Source of the DNA: Nymphalis io
Lineage: Eukaryota > Arthropoda > Insecta > Lepidoptera > Nymphalidae
NCBI RefSeq assembly: GCF_905147045.1
Contig: NC_065889.1
Coordinates: 4,965,001-5,029,000 of the forward strand
DNA: 64,000 nucleotides
Direction: 5' to 3'
Shown here: positions 1 to 10,992 of the stretch, piece after piece
How the letters are laid out: each line of letters opens with the position of its first letter
Position numbering within the stretch: the stretch's first letter is position 1
Notes under the pieces: generated by a model
The model's database searches: none
The model's input: the letters and a program-made list of their open reading frames with translations, nothing else
What the model was told of the DNA's origin: nothing
Position numbers and translations under genes: made by a program

Positions 1-1
1 T

Positions 2-1400
2 CTGAGAGAGCTGGCTAACATCTTTAATTCCGTCCTCCACAATGGTATAACACCGAAGACATGGAGCAGAAGTGTGGTGGTGCTGTTTTTCAAGAAGGGC
101 GATAAAGCTCTTCTGAAAAACTACCGCCCCATTTCACTTTTAAGCCCTGTTTACAAATTGTTTTCGAGGGTAATCACGAATCGTCTTGCCCGAAAATTCG
201 ATGACTTCCAACCCGTAGAACAGGCTGGGTTTCGAAAAGGCTTCAGTACCGTAGACCACATACACACACTAAGGCAAATAATACAGAAGACCGAGGAATA
301 TAATCAGCCTCTATGCCTAGCGTTTGTGGACTACGAAAAAGCCTTCGATACCATCGAGACCTCGGCTGTTCTGGAATCCATGCAGAGATGCCTAATTGAC
401 TGTCAGTGTGTCCAGGTGGTGAAGTGTTTGTACGAAGCCGCAACCATGACCGTCCAAGTACAAGATCAGAACACAAGACCAATCCAATTGCATCGCGGGG
501 TAAGACAGGGAGATGTAATATCACCGAAACTCTTTACCAAAGCATTGGAGGACGTCTTCAAGACGCTCGATTGGAACGGACGCGGCATTAATATAAATGG
601 CCAACACATTACACATCTGCGATTTGCCGACGACATTGTCATCATGGCGGAGACTCTGCAGGATTTGGAAGAGATGCTAAACAGCCTGAGCGATTCTTCA
701 AGACAAGTAGGTCTCGGAATGAAAATTGAAAAGACCAAAATTATGGCAAACCGTCATGTATCCTCGAGACCAGTGGTCGTAAATGGCTCTCCACTTGAAG
801 TTGTGCAGAAATATATCTACCTGGGCCAAACTATACAACTTGGCCGGCACAACTTTGAGAAGGAGGCTAAAAGAAGAATACATTTGGGCTGGGCGGCATT
901 CGGGAGGTTACGTCATATTTTTGAATCGTCGATCCCACAGTCGCTTAAGACCAGGGTCTTCAATCAGTGCGTCCTACCTGTAATGACTTACGGTGCCGAA
1001 ACGTGGACACTTACCGCAGGACTGGTCCACAAATTTAGGGTCGCTCAGCGAACAATGGAACGTGCAATGCTTGGGGTTTCTCTGGCAGATAGAATCCGAA
1101 ATGAGGACATTCGCCAGAGAACTAAAGTCACCGACATCGGGCTTAGAATTAGCTCGCTGAAGTGGAAGTGGGCTGGTCATGTCTCCAGGCGCATTGATGG
1201 CCGATGGAGCCGACACGTGTTGGAGTGGAGACCACGCTTAGGCAAACATAGTGTAGGACGCCCTGTGACAAGATGGGCCGACGATTTAAAAAAGGTGGCA
1301 GGTTCGGGATGGATGCGGACTGCCCAAGATCGGGATGGTTGGCGTTCTATGGGGGAGGCTTTCGTCCAGCAGTGGACGGCAAAATGCTGAAAAAAAAAAA
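2..1400 (+). mobile_element. RTE-type non-LTR retrotransposon, 3' part with reverse transcriptase ORF
   Basis: An ORF is open from the left window edge (frame 2) to a TGA at 1388-1390, so the element is cut by the window and its endonuclease is not visible. Reverse-transcriptase blocks appear in order: YRPISLLSPVYKLFSRV, QAGFRKGFSTVDH, AFVDYEKAFDT, GVRQGDVISPKLF and the catalytic LRFADDIVIM. They are followed by the C-terminal YIYLGQTIQL and MTYGAETWTLT region typical of RTE-like elements. No stop or frameshift is seen over about 460 codons, which suggests a young copy. It ends in an A-run (1391-1400) about 290 bp before the TATA box of the first peritrophin unit. Homology between that unit and its copy at 17.8 kb begins right after the A-run, so this element probably inserted after the duplication. 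The protein would copy element RNA into DNA at the insertion site. Confidence 0.9.
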
Positions 1401-1686
1401 GTTAAATTTTAATATTTCTTTATATTTCTTATAAAAATGTTATATCATAAAACTTTATACCATTTCAATTAAACTGGAAAGTCTGGAAAGAGATTATTAT
1501 ACACGCGTTTTAGTCAGTGGTTTTGTCTCTACACACTAGTAATAAAAAAAACATAGTGTAACTTATTTTACTTTCTTGATAATTAATTTTATATGACGCA
1601 AGCCTCATCGATTTAGTAGAAGTAATTTAATTGTTTCATTAATTTACTGATGATCTTAAATTAAAGAACATCGACTGATAAGAGAC

Positions 1687-1695
1687 TATATAAAA
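1687..1695 (+). promoter_or_regulatory. TATA box of peritrophin unit A
   Basis: TATATAAAA lies 78 bp before the exon 1 ATG (1765). The same box with the same 78-bp spacing recurs in unit B (18131 to 18209). A transcription start near 1720 is inferred from position only. Confidence 0.6.
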
Positions 1696-1764
1696 TGGAT
1701 AATTTTTTGAAATAATATCGTTATAGTGAGGTTTTTAACCGCGGTTGTCTTTATTTTTACAACA

Positions 1765-2888
1765 ATGATAATACAAAAGTTATTGTTGTTAGGTGTGCCA
1801 TTACTATTGTTAGGTATGTAAATAATATTAAAATAAACAAATATCTTTGAAACTTACATCAATATTAATATTTAAGTAAAATAAAATTTACTATTAGGAT
1901 AAAATAAAAATCCATGTTATATTCGGGTTTATAAGAATGACTATACCAAAAATATTTTTGACGTCAGTGCTGTTATTATTATTTAATCTCTCTATCTATG
2001 TCTGTACTTATGTCATTACACTAAATCTAAGGGACTTTGCAAGTTAAGTAACATAATATGATAATAATAATTATTAATGTCGCAGGATAATACTTATTAA
2101 TGTCGCATTTTTATCAAGTAATAGTCATTGTAATTTAATATAAATGTAGTGTTTGCTTTTACATAATTTTATAAAAGCAGTGCATGAATTAAAATTATAT
2201 TGTATTTTAAGAATAATAATAAATAATCATCGTTAGCAAACCTAATTAATTAATTTGTTTTCAGTGGAAGCACGTGATACGCAAAGTGTGAACTTTTCGA
2301 AGACCGATTAGTTATGGTCATAGGAATATACCTCTTACTACAGAAAACCTTAACACTGATAAAAAATTCTCAGAGGTACTCACAGAAGAAAATATTTCTA
2401 ATTCATCCATAACATATGGTGATGTTACAACATCTTCGGCCTCAAAAACCGAAAATCCATACAATGCTCTCGCCACAACCTCTACGACAACGCAGGAACC
2501 AACATCGCAAAGTGTTATTAATTTCACAACCAGCCCAATAGCTCAACTCCAACCCAAACCATCATACATCGTATACCAATTATACGATTTTAATTCCAAA
2601 AATGTAAATGGATATCATTCAGTGGTAAATCAATGTGACGGATATGTGAAATGCAAGGTAAAAATATTTTTGTAATCTTAAATTGTTTATTTTGCAACAA
2701 AATAAGTAGCATTCAGCAAATTAGTCATTAGCAAATTGGTCATAATTTATACGTCATTTTGTTACAGAACAATAAAGCATACCGAAACTTCTGTCCCGAA
2801 GGGCTTCATTTTGATTCAGCGAATAAATGGCCAGCATTTCCCTGCGCGTATCCCTTTGAAGTTAAATGTCAAAGCCAATCAATTTCAG
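1765..2888 (+). pseudogene. Peritrophin-A-like unit A1 (signal exon plus half chitin-binding domain), frame-broken
   Basis: Exon 1 (1765-1813) encodes a hydrophobic signal-peptide start (MIIQKLLLLGVPLLLL) and ends in phase 1 at GTATGT. Exon 2 (2265-2657) starts in frame for about 15 codons and then meets TAG. A different frame, open from 2292 to 2657, carries a Ser/Thr-rich linker and the first half of a chitin-binding domain (NVNGYH...QCDGYVKC). No alternative AG restores the frame. Exon 3 (2768-2888, 121 nt) encodes the second half: FCPEGLHFD, FPCAYP, EVKCQ. Exon 3 has the same length and phase as exon 3 of the intact gene at 12833, which supports common descent. Without a frame change only a very short peptide could be made. 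An assembly indel is the alternative to real decay. Confidence 0.7.
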
Positions 2889-3396
2889 GTATGTATTAAA
2901 TATTTTTAACATTCACTTTTTTTTAAATCTCACCTAATTAAATAAAAATACTCTTCCTAATGATCAAACACCTGGTTTAATGTACAATTATAACCAAATG
3001 TTATATTAAATATAAATATATGAAATAATTTAAAAATGTATTTATGAGTCTTTATGTAATATATATTTAAATCTGATGTACAGAATAATATACAGTTTGC
3101 CTTCAGTGGAACTAACAGAAAAACTATACAAAACTATTCGATGACCAATAATTATTACTGAGCTCACAACAACAATGCCTCTAGTCTGGGATTCTGTAAC
3201 TACTAAAAAAATCGTAAATGTTGTTTTTGAAAAAAATATTTCTATTTCAGCTATAGGATATGTTGATGTTTCGTCCAAGAGACCAGAAATTGTTATACGC
3301 ACCGGGAACAAAATATCTAGAATCAGTAACTGTAAAACCGGAACAAACAGTATACAACTATCCTGAATACTCTACTCCAGCCACCACAGAACAAAC

Positions 3397-6300
3397 TTTT
3401 TTTTTTTTTTATATTCGCCGGGAGGGCAAATGACTCTACTCCACCTGTTGGTAAGTGGTAGTAGAGTCCAAACGCGACGACGGCCAGTACAGACGGGAAC
3501 AACGTTCTGCACTAGCCGCCTTCGCCTTGCCGGCCCGCAAGATGCCTCTTCACGCCTCGTTTGAAGGAACCCGGGTTGTAAGAGGAGGGGAACACGTGAG
3601 CTGGTAAGGAATTCCATTTTTTGGAAGTGCGACAAAGAAAGGAGTTGCCAAATTTCTTTGTTCGCGATGGAATTGATGTCACAGTTAGTCGGTGACATCG
3701 AGAACCAGCTCGCGTGGACTTAAGAAGGAAGGGGGAAGCAGGAATTAGAGAGAATAATTCCTCAGAGCACTCGCCGTGATACAGTCGATAGAAAGCGCTC
3801 AGTGCTGCTATCTCACGACGCAATTGTAAAGGTTCAAGGGTGTTTGTGACCTTTACGTCGCCAATAATGCGTACGGCACGTCGCTGCAACCGGTCCAAGG
3901 CCTCAAGTAGGTACTTAGCGGAGCCATCCCAAAGGTGCGAGCAATATTCCACGCAAGACCGTACCTGTGTTTTGTACAGCAGGCACAGTTGTTGTGGCGT
4001 GAAAAAGCGCCGCGCCTTGTTCAGAACTCCGAGTTTCCGAGAAGCTGTTTTTATAAAAGCCTCGATGTAATCCCTTCGACTAAGGTCGCAGCGAACGTCA
4101 ATCCCCAGCATGGCGATTTTGCTTTGCATCACCAGCGGAGTACCACAGAGGGAGGGAAGAGGGGAAAATGTTGACTTTTTCGCCGTGAGAGCGCATACCT
4201 GTGTTTTCTTGGCATTAAACTCAACAAGATTATCAGAGCCCCATTTGGCGATGAGCTCTAACGTCCTATCGAGTTCAATGACAAGATTCCTCCGCCTCTC
4301 CTCAATTTCCGCTCGCCCAGCCACTGCGCGTCCGTGGTATCCACCATGCACTGTACTATCGTCTGCATAGCAATGTATGTTCCCAAGAGAGAGCATATCA
4401 TTGATATGCAAAAGGAAGAGTGTGGGAGATAGCACAGATCCCTGGGGGACGCCAGCATTCACTACATAGAATTGTGAAGCGCAACCATCTACTAAAACAC
4501 GAAGGCTACGCTTGTGTAGGAAGCTGGCAATCCAGGTGCATAGCTGAGCAGGCAGACCATATGCCGGTAGCTTGGAGAGAAGACTTCTGTGCCAGACCCT
4601 GTCGAAAGCCTTGGAGATATCGAGGCTGACAGCCAACGATTCTCCATGCTTGTCGATAGCTTCACCCCAGAGGTGCGTTACGTACGCTAGAAGATCACCT
4701 GTGGACCGTTTTGGTCGAAACCCGTATTGACGATCATTAATTAAAGAGTGATCTTCTAGGTAATGGATCAGTTGGTTGTTTAAAATCCGTTCCATCACCT
4801 TACAAAGTACTGAGGTGATAGCTATTGGCCGATAATTTGCCGGGTCAGACCGATCCCCTTTTTTGGGAACCGCTTGCCCATTAGCTCTTCTCCAAGCCTC
4901 CGGCACACTTCCCGAAGAGAGAGAAAGTTGGAACAGGCGCGTTAACACAGGAGACAGCTCCGCTGCGCACTTCTTCAGCACTATGACTGGTATTCCATCG
5001 GGACCGCTAGCTTTCCGTACATCAAGTGATTGCAGCTCCGCACGCACATCACGTTGCCTGATTTTAATGTCAGGCATCGTATGGCCACATGCAGGTATTG
5101 TAGGTGGCAGTGCACTACAATCATCGATGACGGAATTGTCGGCAAAGAGTTTAGCCAGGAGATCAGCTTGCTCTTGCGGACTGTGAGCTAGCGATCCATC
5201 CGGATTTCTGAGCGGTGGCAGCGAAGGTTGGCAGAAATTGTTTTGCACAGACTTGGTCAGACGCCAGAAGCTACGGGAGCCCCTAGGATGCGACACAAGG
5301 TCATGACCAATCTGTACAATGCGCTGTGCATCCGCTCTCGTGTATGCCTTTCTACAGGACTTGGAATTTTTATTATAGTTTGCTTTCAGTGAGTCAATGT
5401 TAGATGCCCCGCTAATGCAGCCGTTGATCCACTTGCGATATGCCGCCTGCTTAGCTGATACAGCATCGGCACATTCACGAGTGAACCAACGGTTACGCGT
5501 ACTACTACTGACGAGATCTGAGCTAGGAATGTAGTATTCCATTCCCAGCATGATCTCGCCAGCAACAGCAGCGGCACTAGCTGTCGGGTCATTCCCACTG
5601 AAGCAACGTTCCTTCCAAGGGACCGACGCATAGTAATCGCGCATACCGTCCCAATCCGCCGACTTATAGTGCCAAACGCGACGTTTGCATACCGCTAGTG
5701 GCGGCAGCTTGGCCTGTGGCACTCTGGTAGAAATAAGGCTGTGATCCGAAGAGCCAAGAGGAGCCTGAACCACAACCTGATATTCCACCGGGTGAGAAGT
5801 CAGCAGAAGGTCCAGTAGAGAAGGTGCTTGCCCATCAATGTCTGGGATCCTGGTGGGCTGATCAACCAGTTGGGTCAAGTCATGTGTGAGAGCAAAAGCA
5901 TGAGCAGTCCTTCCAGCATGGTCAGTTTTGAGGGATTTCAACCAGGATTCGTGGTGAGCATTAAAGTCCCCCAAAAACACCAATTCCGCGTTAGGAAATT
6001 GCTCTTGCGCAGCATCTGCCACCCGACTAAGATGGTCAAATAGTCGGCTTGTCTCCAAGTCACCATTGTGGGATCTGTAGAGGCACACGTAGACTCGGCT
6101 CTGACGAACCAGGTCCACACGTACCACCAACATGGAGAAGGAGGGGTCCTCCAAGCAGCGCAGTCGGTGACAGCAAACATCCGTCCTGACGAACAAGCAT
6201 ACTCCGGCTTTCGCTTTGAAGGATTCTTCAAGCGTGTAGCCGGGATAATTAAGGTAGCTGGTATCGGCAGGACGGAGTATTTGTGTCTTCGTGAGAAACA

Positions 6301-6933
6301 ACATTGCTGGCCGTGCTGTCTCGAGATGGTGGTGGACAGCGTTGAGGTTAGTGTGGAGTCCTCGGATGTTAGAGAACTCGACCTCAAACAGCGAGGGTAT
6401 GGTGGGGGTGTGCACCGCTGTTCGACCGTTATTTCTGTTTTGTTGCACCATTTGGGAAAAATAGAATGGAAAAGAGACGTGAAGCGAGCGATGTATTGCC
6501 ACGATAGGGATGGGCAAAGTGTGGAGGCGTGTTTCCCCAAGTGGTTGCCAAAAGGAAAAATACACTGACCCGCCGGACGGAAGGGCCCCCGAACCCCCCC
6601 GGAAGTGGCCGCCGGGACCCCACCTACCGGTCACCAACCGGCACGACGGTCCACCCCGAGATTATGCGTGGCCTGGTGGGGCAGCCTCACGAGCTGGTTA
6701 GGCACGCTCGGGCCCCTGTACTATGCCACGGGCGGCCAGCGGAACAGCCGTTTCTTCGGGTCTCCCTGTCCGGCAGGTCAATACAGTTTCCCCCGGCATT
6801 GGTTCAACAGCCGTCTCCAATTGGACCAACACCCATCGCGGCAATACTCGCTCGGGCTCTGGCTGTACGCTGGCTGACCTCGAAACGCGGCTGCAAGCCA
6901 CTTCACGAGTTTTTCACCATGCGTACGGTGGTA
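3397..6933 (-). mobile_element. Jockey/CR1-like non-LTR retrotransposon, copy 1
   Basis: The element runs on the minus strand. Its poly-A tail appears as a T-run at 3397-3410, and homology with copy 2 stops at about 6933, so roughly 120 bp of the 5' end is missing relative to that copy. It sits inside a peritrophin exon and carries one long uninterrupted ORF. I could not find a convincing target-site duplication. Confidence 0.9.
3512..6637 (-). CDS. Retrotransposon endonuclease/reverse transcriptase, intact 1041-codon ORF
   Basis: An AP-type endonuclease (about residues 85-310) is followed by reverse transcriptase (about 560-830). Endonuclease blocks seen are SNIRGLHTNLNAV, LGDFNAHHESWL and SDHSLIST. 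RT blocks are KKGDRSDPANYRPIAI, QYGFRPKRSTGD, VSLDISKAFDRVW, GVPQGSVLSP and CYADDST. The protein would nick target DNA and reverse-transcribe element RNA. The usual endonuclease motif LTET reads LTKT here (Lys117; codon AAG against GAG in copy 2), replacing the residue expected to bind the metal. The ORF is therefore open but probably endonuclease-defective. The Met at residue 1 is simply the first in frame; Met63 is an alternative start. No ORF1 was recognised upstream. Confidence 0.88.
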   Translation of the reverse strand: MVTGRWGPGGHFRGGSGALPSGGSVYFSFWQPLGETRLHTLPIPIVAIHRSLHVSFPFYFSQMVQQNRNNGRTAVHTPTIPSLFEVEFSNIRGLHTNLNAVHHHLETARPAMLFLTKTQILRPADTSYLNYPGYTLEESFKAKAGVCLFVRTDVCCHRLRCLEDPSFSMLVVRVDLVRQSRVYVCLYRSHNGDLETSRLFDHLSRVADAAQEQFPNAELVFLGDFNAHHESWLKSLKTDHAGRTAHAFALTHDLTQLVDQPTRIPDIDGQAPSLLDLLLTSHPVEYQVVVQAPLGSSDHSLISTRVPQAKLPPLAVCKRRVWHYKSADWDGMRDYYASVPWKERCFSGNDPTASAAAVAGEIMLGMEYYIPSSDLVSSSTRNRWFTRECADAVSAKQAAYRKWINGCISGASNIDSLKANYNKNSKSCRKAYTRADAQRIVQIGHDLVSHPRGSRSFWRLTKSVQNNFCQPSLPPLRNPDGSLAHSPQEQADLLAKLFADNSVIDDCSALPPTIPACGHTMPDIKIRQRDVRAELQSLDVRKASGPDGIPVIVLKKCAAELSPVLTRLFQLSLSSGSVPEAWRRANGQAVPKKGDRSDPANYRPIAITSVLCKVMERILNNQLIHYLEDHSLINDRQYGFRPKRSTGDLLAYVTHLWGEAIDKHGESLAVSLDISKAFDRVWHRSLLSKLPAYGLPAQLCTWIASFLHKRSLRVLVDGCASQFYVVNAGVPQGSVLSPTLFLLHINDMLSLGNIHCYADDSTVHGGYHGRAVAGRAEIEERRRNLVIELDRTLELIAKWGSDNLVEFNAKKTQVCALTAKKSTFSPLPSLCGTPLVMQSKIAMLGIDVRCDLSRRDYIEAFIKTASRKLGVLNKARRFFTPQQLCLLYKTQVRSCVEYCSHLWDGSAKYLLEALDRLQRRAVRIIGDVKVTNTLEPLQLRREIAALSAFYRLYHGECSEELFSLIPASPFLLKSTRAGSRCHRLTVTSIPSRTKKFGNSFLCRTSKKWNSLPAHVFPSSYNPGSFKRGVKRHLAGRQGEGG

Positions 6934-7709
6934 GTACTTGGAAACCACTTTGGTCTGGACAGACTGGTACACCTCATTATAGTCAGTTTTCAACTGACAT
7001 ACCAACTACAACTACAACCCAAAAAACATCCGAACCCCAATTTCCAACATCTATTAGAGCAACCTATACGATTTTCCAACCGCAAGAAAAGAAGAAGTCA
7101 TATACTACTAATGTACACATAAATGAACCAGCAACTTCGGAATCGGTAACGTCTCAATCTAATGAATATCTACCGGATGGCATAACTTTAACGTATACGC
7201 AACCAACAACTGAAGACCCAAAACCATCCACTCAACCTAATGAAAGTTTAGATGATATGTCAAATGAAACTTCGAAAGAGGCATCAGCTACACCTATTAT
7301 TTTTCAAACCATACCTGATATTTCAATACCTAATGCAATATCATCTTCGTCTTCTTCTCATCCAGATACAGGAATAATTGAAGTGACAAATGAAGTTCCT
7401 ACTTACGAACGAGATTTAAATGAGCGACCAGCAAAAACAACAATGATTAATACCCAACCGATAAATACACAGAGACCTACTTGGAACTTTCCCAATAGAC
7501 CTTCATACAATGTCCTCTCCACAACCTCTACAACGACGACAACAATAAAACCAATAACGCAGCCTATTATCAATTTCACAACGAGACCAACCGCTCCACA
7601 GAACTTTATTTCATTCTACACTGTAAATCAGTTAAATGATTATAATTGCAGAAACGTAAATGGATATTATTTAGTGGAATATCAAAGTGACGAATATGTG
7701 GAATGCCAG
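6723..7709 (+). other. Open frame spanning the retrotransposon 5' edge and peritrophin exon 2'
   Basis: The frame is open from inside the antisense element into host exon sequence. The host part begins near 6934 (STWKPLWSGQ). It continues as about 250 codons rich in Thr, Ser and Pro and ends with the chitin-binding half domain at the splice donor (7709). The upstream part is only the complementary strand of the element. I read this as a surviving exon fragment and not as a gene of its own. Confidence 0.6.
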
Positions 7710-8082
7710 GTAGAATTATTTTTTTAATCTACATTTGTTTACGTCACTGCTAAATTATTTGAAAATATTCACCATAATGTACATTTCGTTACAGAACAAT
7801 AAAGCCTACCGAAGTTTATGCCTTGACGGGCTTCATTTTGATCCAAAAGCGAAATGGCCAGCATTTCCCTCCCCGTACCCATCTGAAATTCAATGTCAAA
7901 GCCAATCTATCACACGTATGTATTAAGTATTTATCTAAATTAGATTTAGATAGAAGGTAAGGCAATAGAAATACTTACAGGTGCGAAACAATATGTTTAA
8001 AACGATGCTGTCGATGGCAACATAATATGGCCAATCTTTTATAGAATCATTGTATAAACACCAGAAGTATAATAAAAATAAA

Positions 8083-9366
8083 GAAGATCACTGTCTAATT
8101 AATGATCGTCAGTACGGGTTTCGACCAAAACGGTCCACAGGTGATCTTCTAGCGTACGTAACGCACCTCTGGGGTGAAGCTATCGACAAGCATGGAGAAT
8201 CGTTGGCTGTCAGCCTCGATATCTCCAAGGCTTTCGACAGGGTCTGGCACAGAAGTCTTCTCTCCAAGCTACCGGCATATGGTCTGCCTGCTCAGCTATG
8301 CACCTGGATTGCCAGCTTCCTACACAAGCGTAGCCTTCGTGTTTTAGTAGATGGTTGCGCTTCACAATTCTATGTAGTGAATGCTGGCGTCCCCCAGGGA
8401 TCTGTGCTATCTCCCACACTCTTTCTTTTGCATATCAATGATATGCTCTCTCTTGGGAACATACATTGCTATGCAGATGATAGTACAGTGCATGGTGGAT
8501 ACCACGGACGCGCAGTGGCTGGGCGGGCGGAAACTGAGGAGAGGCGGGAGAATCTTGTCATTGAACTCGATAGGACGTTAGAGCTCATCGCCAAATGGGG
8601 CTCTGATAATCTTGTTGAGTTTAATGCCAAGAAAACACAGGTATGCGCTCTCACGGCGAAAAAGTCAACATTTTCCCCTCTTCCCTCCCTCTGTGGTACT
8701 CCGCTGTTGATGCAAAGCAAAATCGCCATGCTGGGGATGGACGTTCGCTGCGACCTTAGTCCAAGGGATTACATCGAGGCTATTATAAAAACAGCTTCAC
8801 AAAAACTCGGAGTTCTGAACAAGGTGCGGCGTTTTTTCACGCCACAACAACTGTGCCTGTTATACAAAACACAGGTACGGTCTTCCGTTGAATATTGCTC
8901 GCACCTTTGGGATGGCTCCGCTAAGTACCTAATGGAGGCCTTGGACCGGTTGCAGCGACGTGCAGTACGCATTATTGGCGACGTAAAGGTCACAAACACC
9001 CTTGAACCTTTACAATTGCGTCGCGAGATAGCAGCACTGAGCGCTTTCTATCGTCTGTATCACGGCGAGTGCTCTGAGGAATTATTCTCTCTAATTACTG
9101 CTTCCCCCTTCCTTCTTATAAGAAATTTGGCAACTCCTTTCTTTGAAAAAATGGAATTCCTTACCAGCTCACGTGTTCTCATCCTCTTACAACCCGGGTT
9201 CCTTCAAACGAGGCGTGAAGAGGCATCTTGCGGGCCGGCAAGGCGGGGACGGCTAGTACAGAACATTCTTCCCGACTGTACTGGCCGTCGTCGCGTTTGG
9301 ACTCTACTACCACTTACCATCAGGTGGAGTAGAGTCATTTGCCATCCCGGCGCATATAAAAAAAAA
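8083..9366 (+). mobile_element. Jockey/CR1-like retrotransposon, copy 3 (5'-truncated, deleted)
   Basis: Homology with copies 1 and 2 begins inside the reverse transcriptase, just before the block QYGFRPKRSTGD, so the 5' two-thirds is absent. RT motifs through CYADDST are present in an open frame. Near 9117 a stretch of about 70 bp present in copies 1 and 2 is deleted, which shifts the frame. The copy ends in an A-run (9357-9366). It lies in the intron between exon 3' and the last exon of unit A2. It is a dead-on-arrival copy. Confidence 0.88.
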
Positions 9367-9704
9367 TGTATTATAAATTCTATCAAAATATCAGCAAATT
9401 TAATAATAGGATGACCATGCATTTTCACAATTATTGTACTAATTAGGTTATAAATATATAACGTTTGTATTTTTAAACAGGTATAAAAATAGCTGCAAGC
9501 ATTACATTGCATGCCAAGAGGGACGCCCCCGTCTCCTAAATTGTGATGCCGGTCTCTCCTTCGATGAAAACACTAACCAATGTGTGAAGTCGGAGCTTAT
9601 TGAAAATTGTCAAAATTATATTGTGTGAATAAAACGATAGTTGAAATAAATAGTGGCTAAAATATTGCAGACAAAAAAGTTAACGTCCTATCTTACTAAT
9701 ATTT

Positions 9705-9872
9705 TAAGCGCGATAGAATGTGGATGTGTATGGATGTGTGATCTTTGTTACTCTTTCTTGAAATAAAGTTAGCTTATACCCTGATTTAACACATAGGCTA
9801 CCTAACACCTCCCCCCCCCTACCGAACCCCTCACACGTGGGCGTAGCCGCGGGCGGAAGCTAATAATAGTAT
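9705..9872 (+). repeat. Repeat remnant with GC-rich 3' end
   Basis: A short stretch contains a C-run and ends in GCCGCGGGCGGAAGCT. Similar GC-rich ends appear near 16880-16900 and, in degraded form, near 51960-51985, each in AT-rich surroundings. It looks like the 3' end of a dispersed element. The family is not identified. Confidence 0.4.
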
Positions 9873-10308
9873 ACCAAAATATATAGTAAAACCTGAAAAA
9901 GTTAGTAAATAATTATTGTTACACATACAGGGTAATTTTAGTTCTCAACATATTTATCACAAGGATTTAATCCTTATCTAAATTTGACACATAATTTTAG
10001 AAACATTAAAATATATTCAAGTAAGCACATGAAAATAATACGTGCACGTGTGGCGTGTATGTAAGTAACAGGGTACGGGCAAATAGAATGTTACACGCTT
10101 CAGTCATAATTATTTTCAGAAGATCATTAGACAAAACCGTTATTTTACGCATGTGAAGTTGGAACAACGTAATATACTACTAGTAATATACAAATGAATA
10201 AAATTTAAAGATTTAGAAACATCAATTGTCGTATGGGAAATGCACGAGCCAGTTTAAAAATGTGTGATTGTATTTATTAAACGAGGAATATATTAAATTT
10301 TGTCGAGA

Positions 10309-10613
10309 TGGCCCAGATGGCCCAATGGTAAAAACGCGTGAATCTTAACCGATGATCGTGGTTCAAGCCCGGGCAAGCACCGCTGAATTTTCATGTGCTT
10401 AATTTGTGATTATAATTCATCTCGTTCTTTACGGTAAAGGAAAACATCGTGAGGAAACCTGCATGTGTCTAATTTCACTGAAATTCTGCCACATGTGTTG
10501 TATTCCACCAAACCGCATTGGAGCAGCGTGGTAGGATAAGTTCCAAAACCTTCTCCTCAAAAAAGGAGAGGAGGCCTTAACCCAGCAGTGGGACATTCAT
10601 AGGCTGTTACTGT
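10309..10613 (+). repeat. tRNA-derived SINE, family S1
   Basis: The head has a pol III A-box-like stretch (GGCCCAATGGTAA) and a degenerate B-box (GTTCAAGCCCGGGC). The body is shared with copies at 16446, 18400, 19797, 26098, 27374 and 47100. The tail ends CAGTGGGACATTCATAGG and CTGTTACTGTAA. The mini-duplication ATGGCCCAGATGGCCCA in the head is shared only with the 18.4-kb copy, showing that those two are one duplicated segment. Confidence 0.8.
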
Positions 10614-10724
10614 AAGTTTTTAGTAACTTTAATTAAAATAAAATAATTTATTACTTTAATAACTATACAGGTACAATATAGGTATATAATAACTACAGAT
10701 ACAATGGATCTTATTTCCAATGCG

Positions 10725-10992
10725 GGCGGGCCGGTTGGCGTGGTTGGTAGATACTTGCCTTTCACGCCGAAGGTTGTGGGTTCGATTCCCATCCAGGACA
10801 GACAGAAGATGTGCATGAACGTGTCTGTTTGTCCTGAGTCTGGGTGTAATTATCGGTATAAGTATGTATTTACAAAAGAAAAGTAGTATATGTAGTATAT
10901 CAGTTGTCTGATTTCCATAGTACGAGCTCTGCTTAGTTTGGAATAAGATGGCCGTGTGTAAATAATGTCCCAGAATATTATTATTCTTATGT
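10725..10992 (+). repeat. tRNA-derived SINE, family S2
   Basis: The tRNA-like head has an A-box-like TGGCGTGGTTGGTAGA and a B-box GGGTTCGATTCCCA, followed by an unrelated body ending near CCCAGAATATTATTATT. Related copies lie at 18811 and 51637. The tRNA fold is incomplete, so I call it a SINE and not a tRNA gene. Confidence 0.75.

Larger units (their letters stand above)
3107..9628 (+). pseudogene. Peritrophin-A-like unit A2, split by two retrotransposons
   Basis: This is a second copy of the A1 exons. Exon 2' starts at 3107 after TTCAG. It resembles exon 2 but has an early TGA and frame changes, and it is cut at 3397 by an antisense retrotransposon. The exon resumes near 6934 as a clean Ser/Thr-rich ORF (poly-Thr runs) and ends at 7709 with the half domain NVNGYYLVEYQSDEYVECQ. 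Exon 3' (7795-7915, 121 nt) has CLDGLHFDP, but a conserved Cys is replaced by Ser (FPSPYP against FPCAYP in A1). A last exon (9481-9628, TGA) encodes SCKHYIACQ, LLNCDAGLSFDENTNQC and then a final Cys, followed by AATAAA (9629). The exon for a middle domain is missing, and a third retrotransposon copy lies where it would be expected. No intact product is expected. Confidence 0.7.

Noticed and set aside
3249..3396. A separate exon starting at the acceptor near 3250 (open frame with MFRPRDQK)
   Set aside because: The upstream sequence 3107-3250 is homologous to exon 2 of A1 without a gap, so a frameshift is a better explanation than an extra intron. The phase would also not fit exon 1.
5938..6568. 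Long open frames on both strands at 5938-6540 and 6068-6568 (and their copies at 28162-28792)
   Set aside because: They are alternative-frame shadows of the retrotransposon endonuclease region; the same pattern occurs in every copy.
10725..10810. tRNA-like sequences with B-boxes (also 18811, 51650, 59165)
   Set aside because: They cannot form a complete cloverleaf by eye and are joined to repeat bodies shared with other copies, so they are SINE heads.
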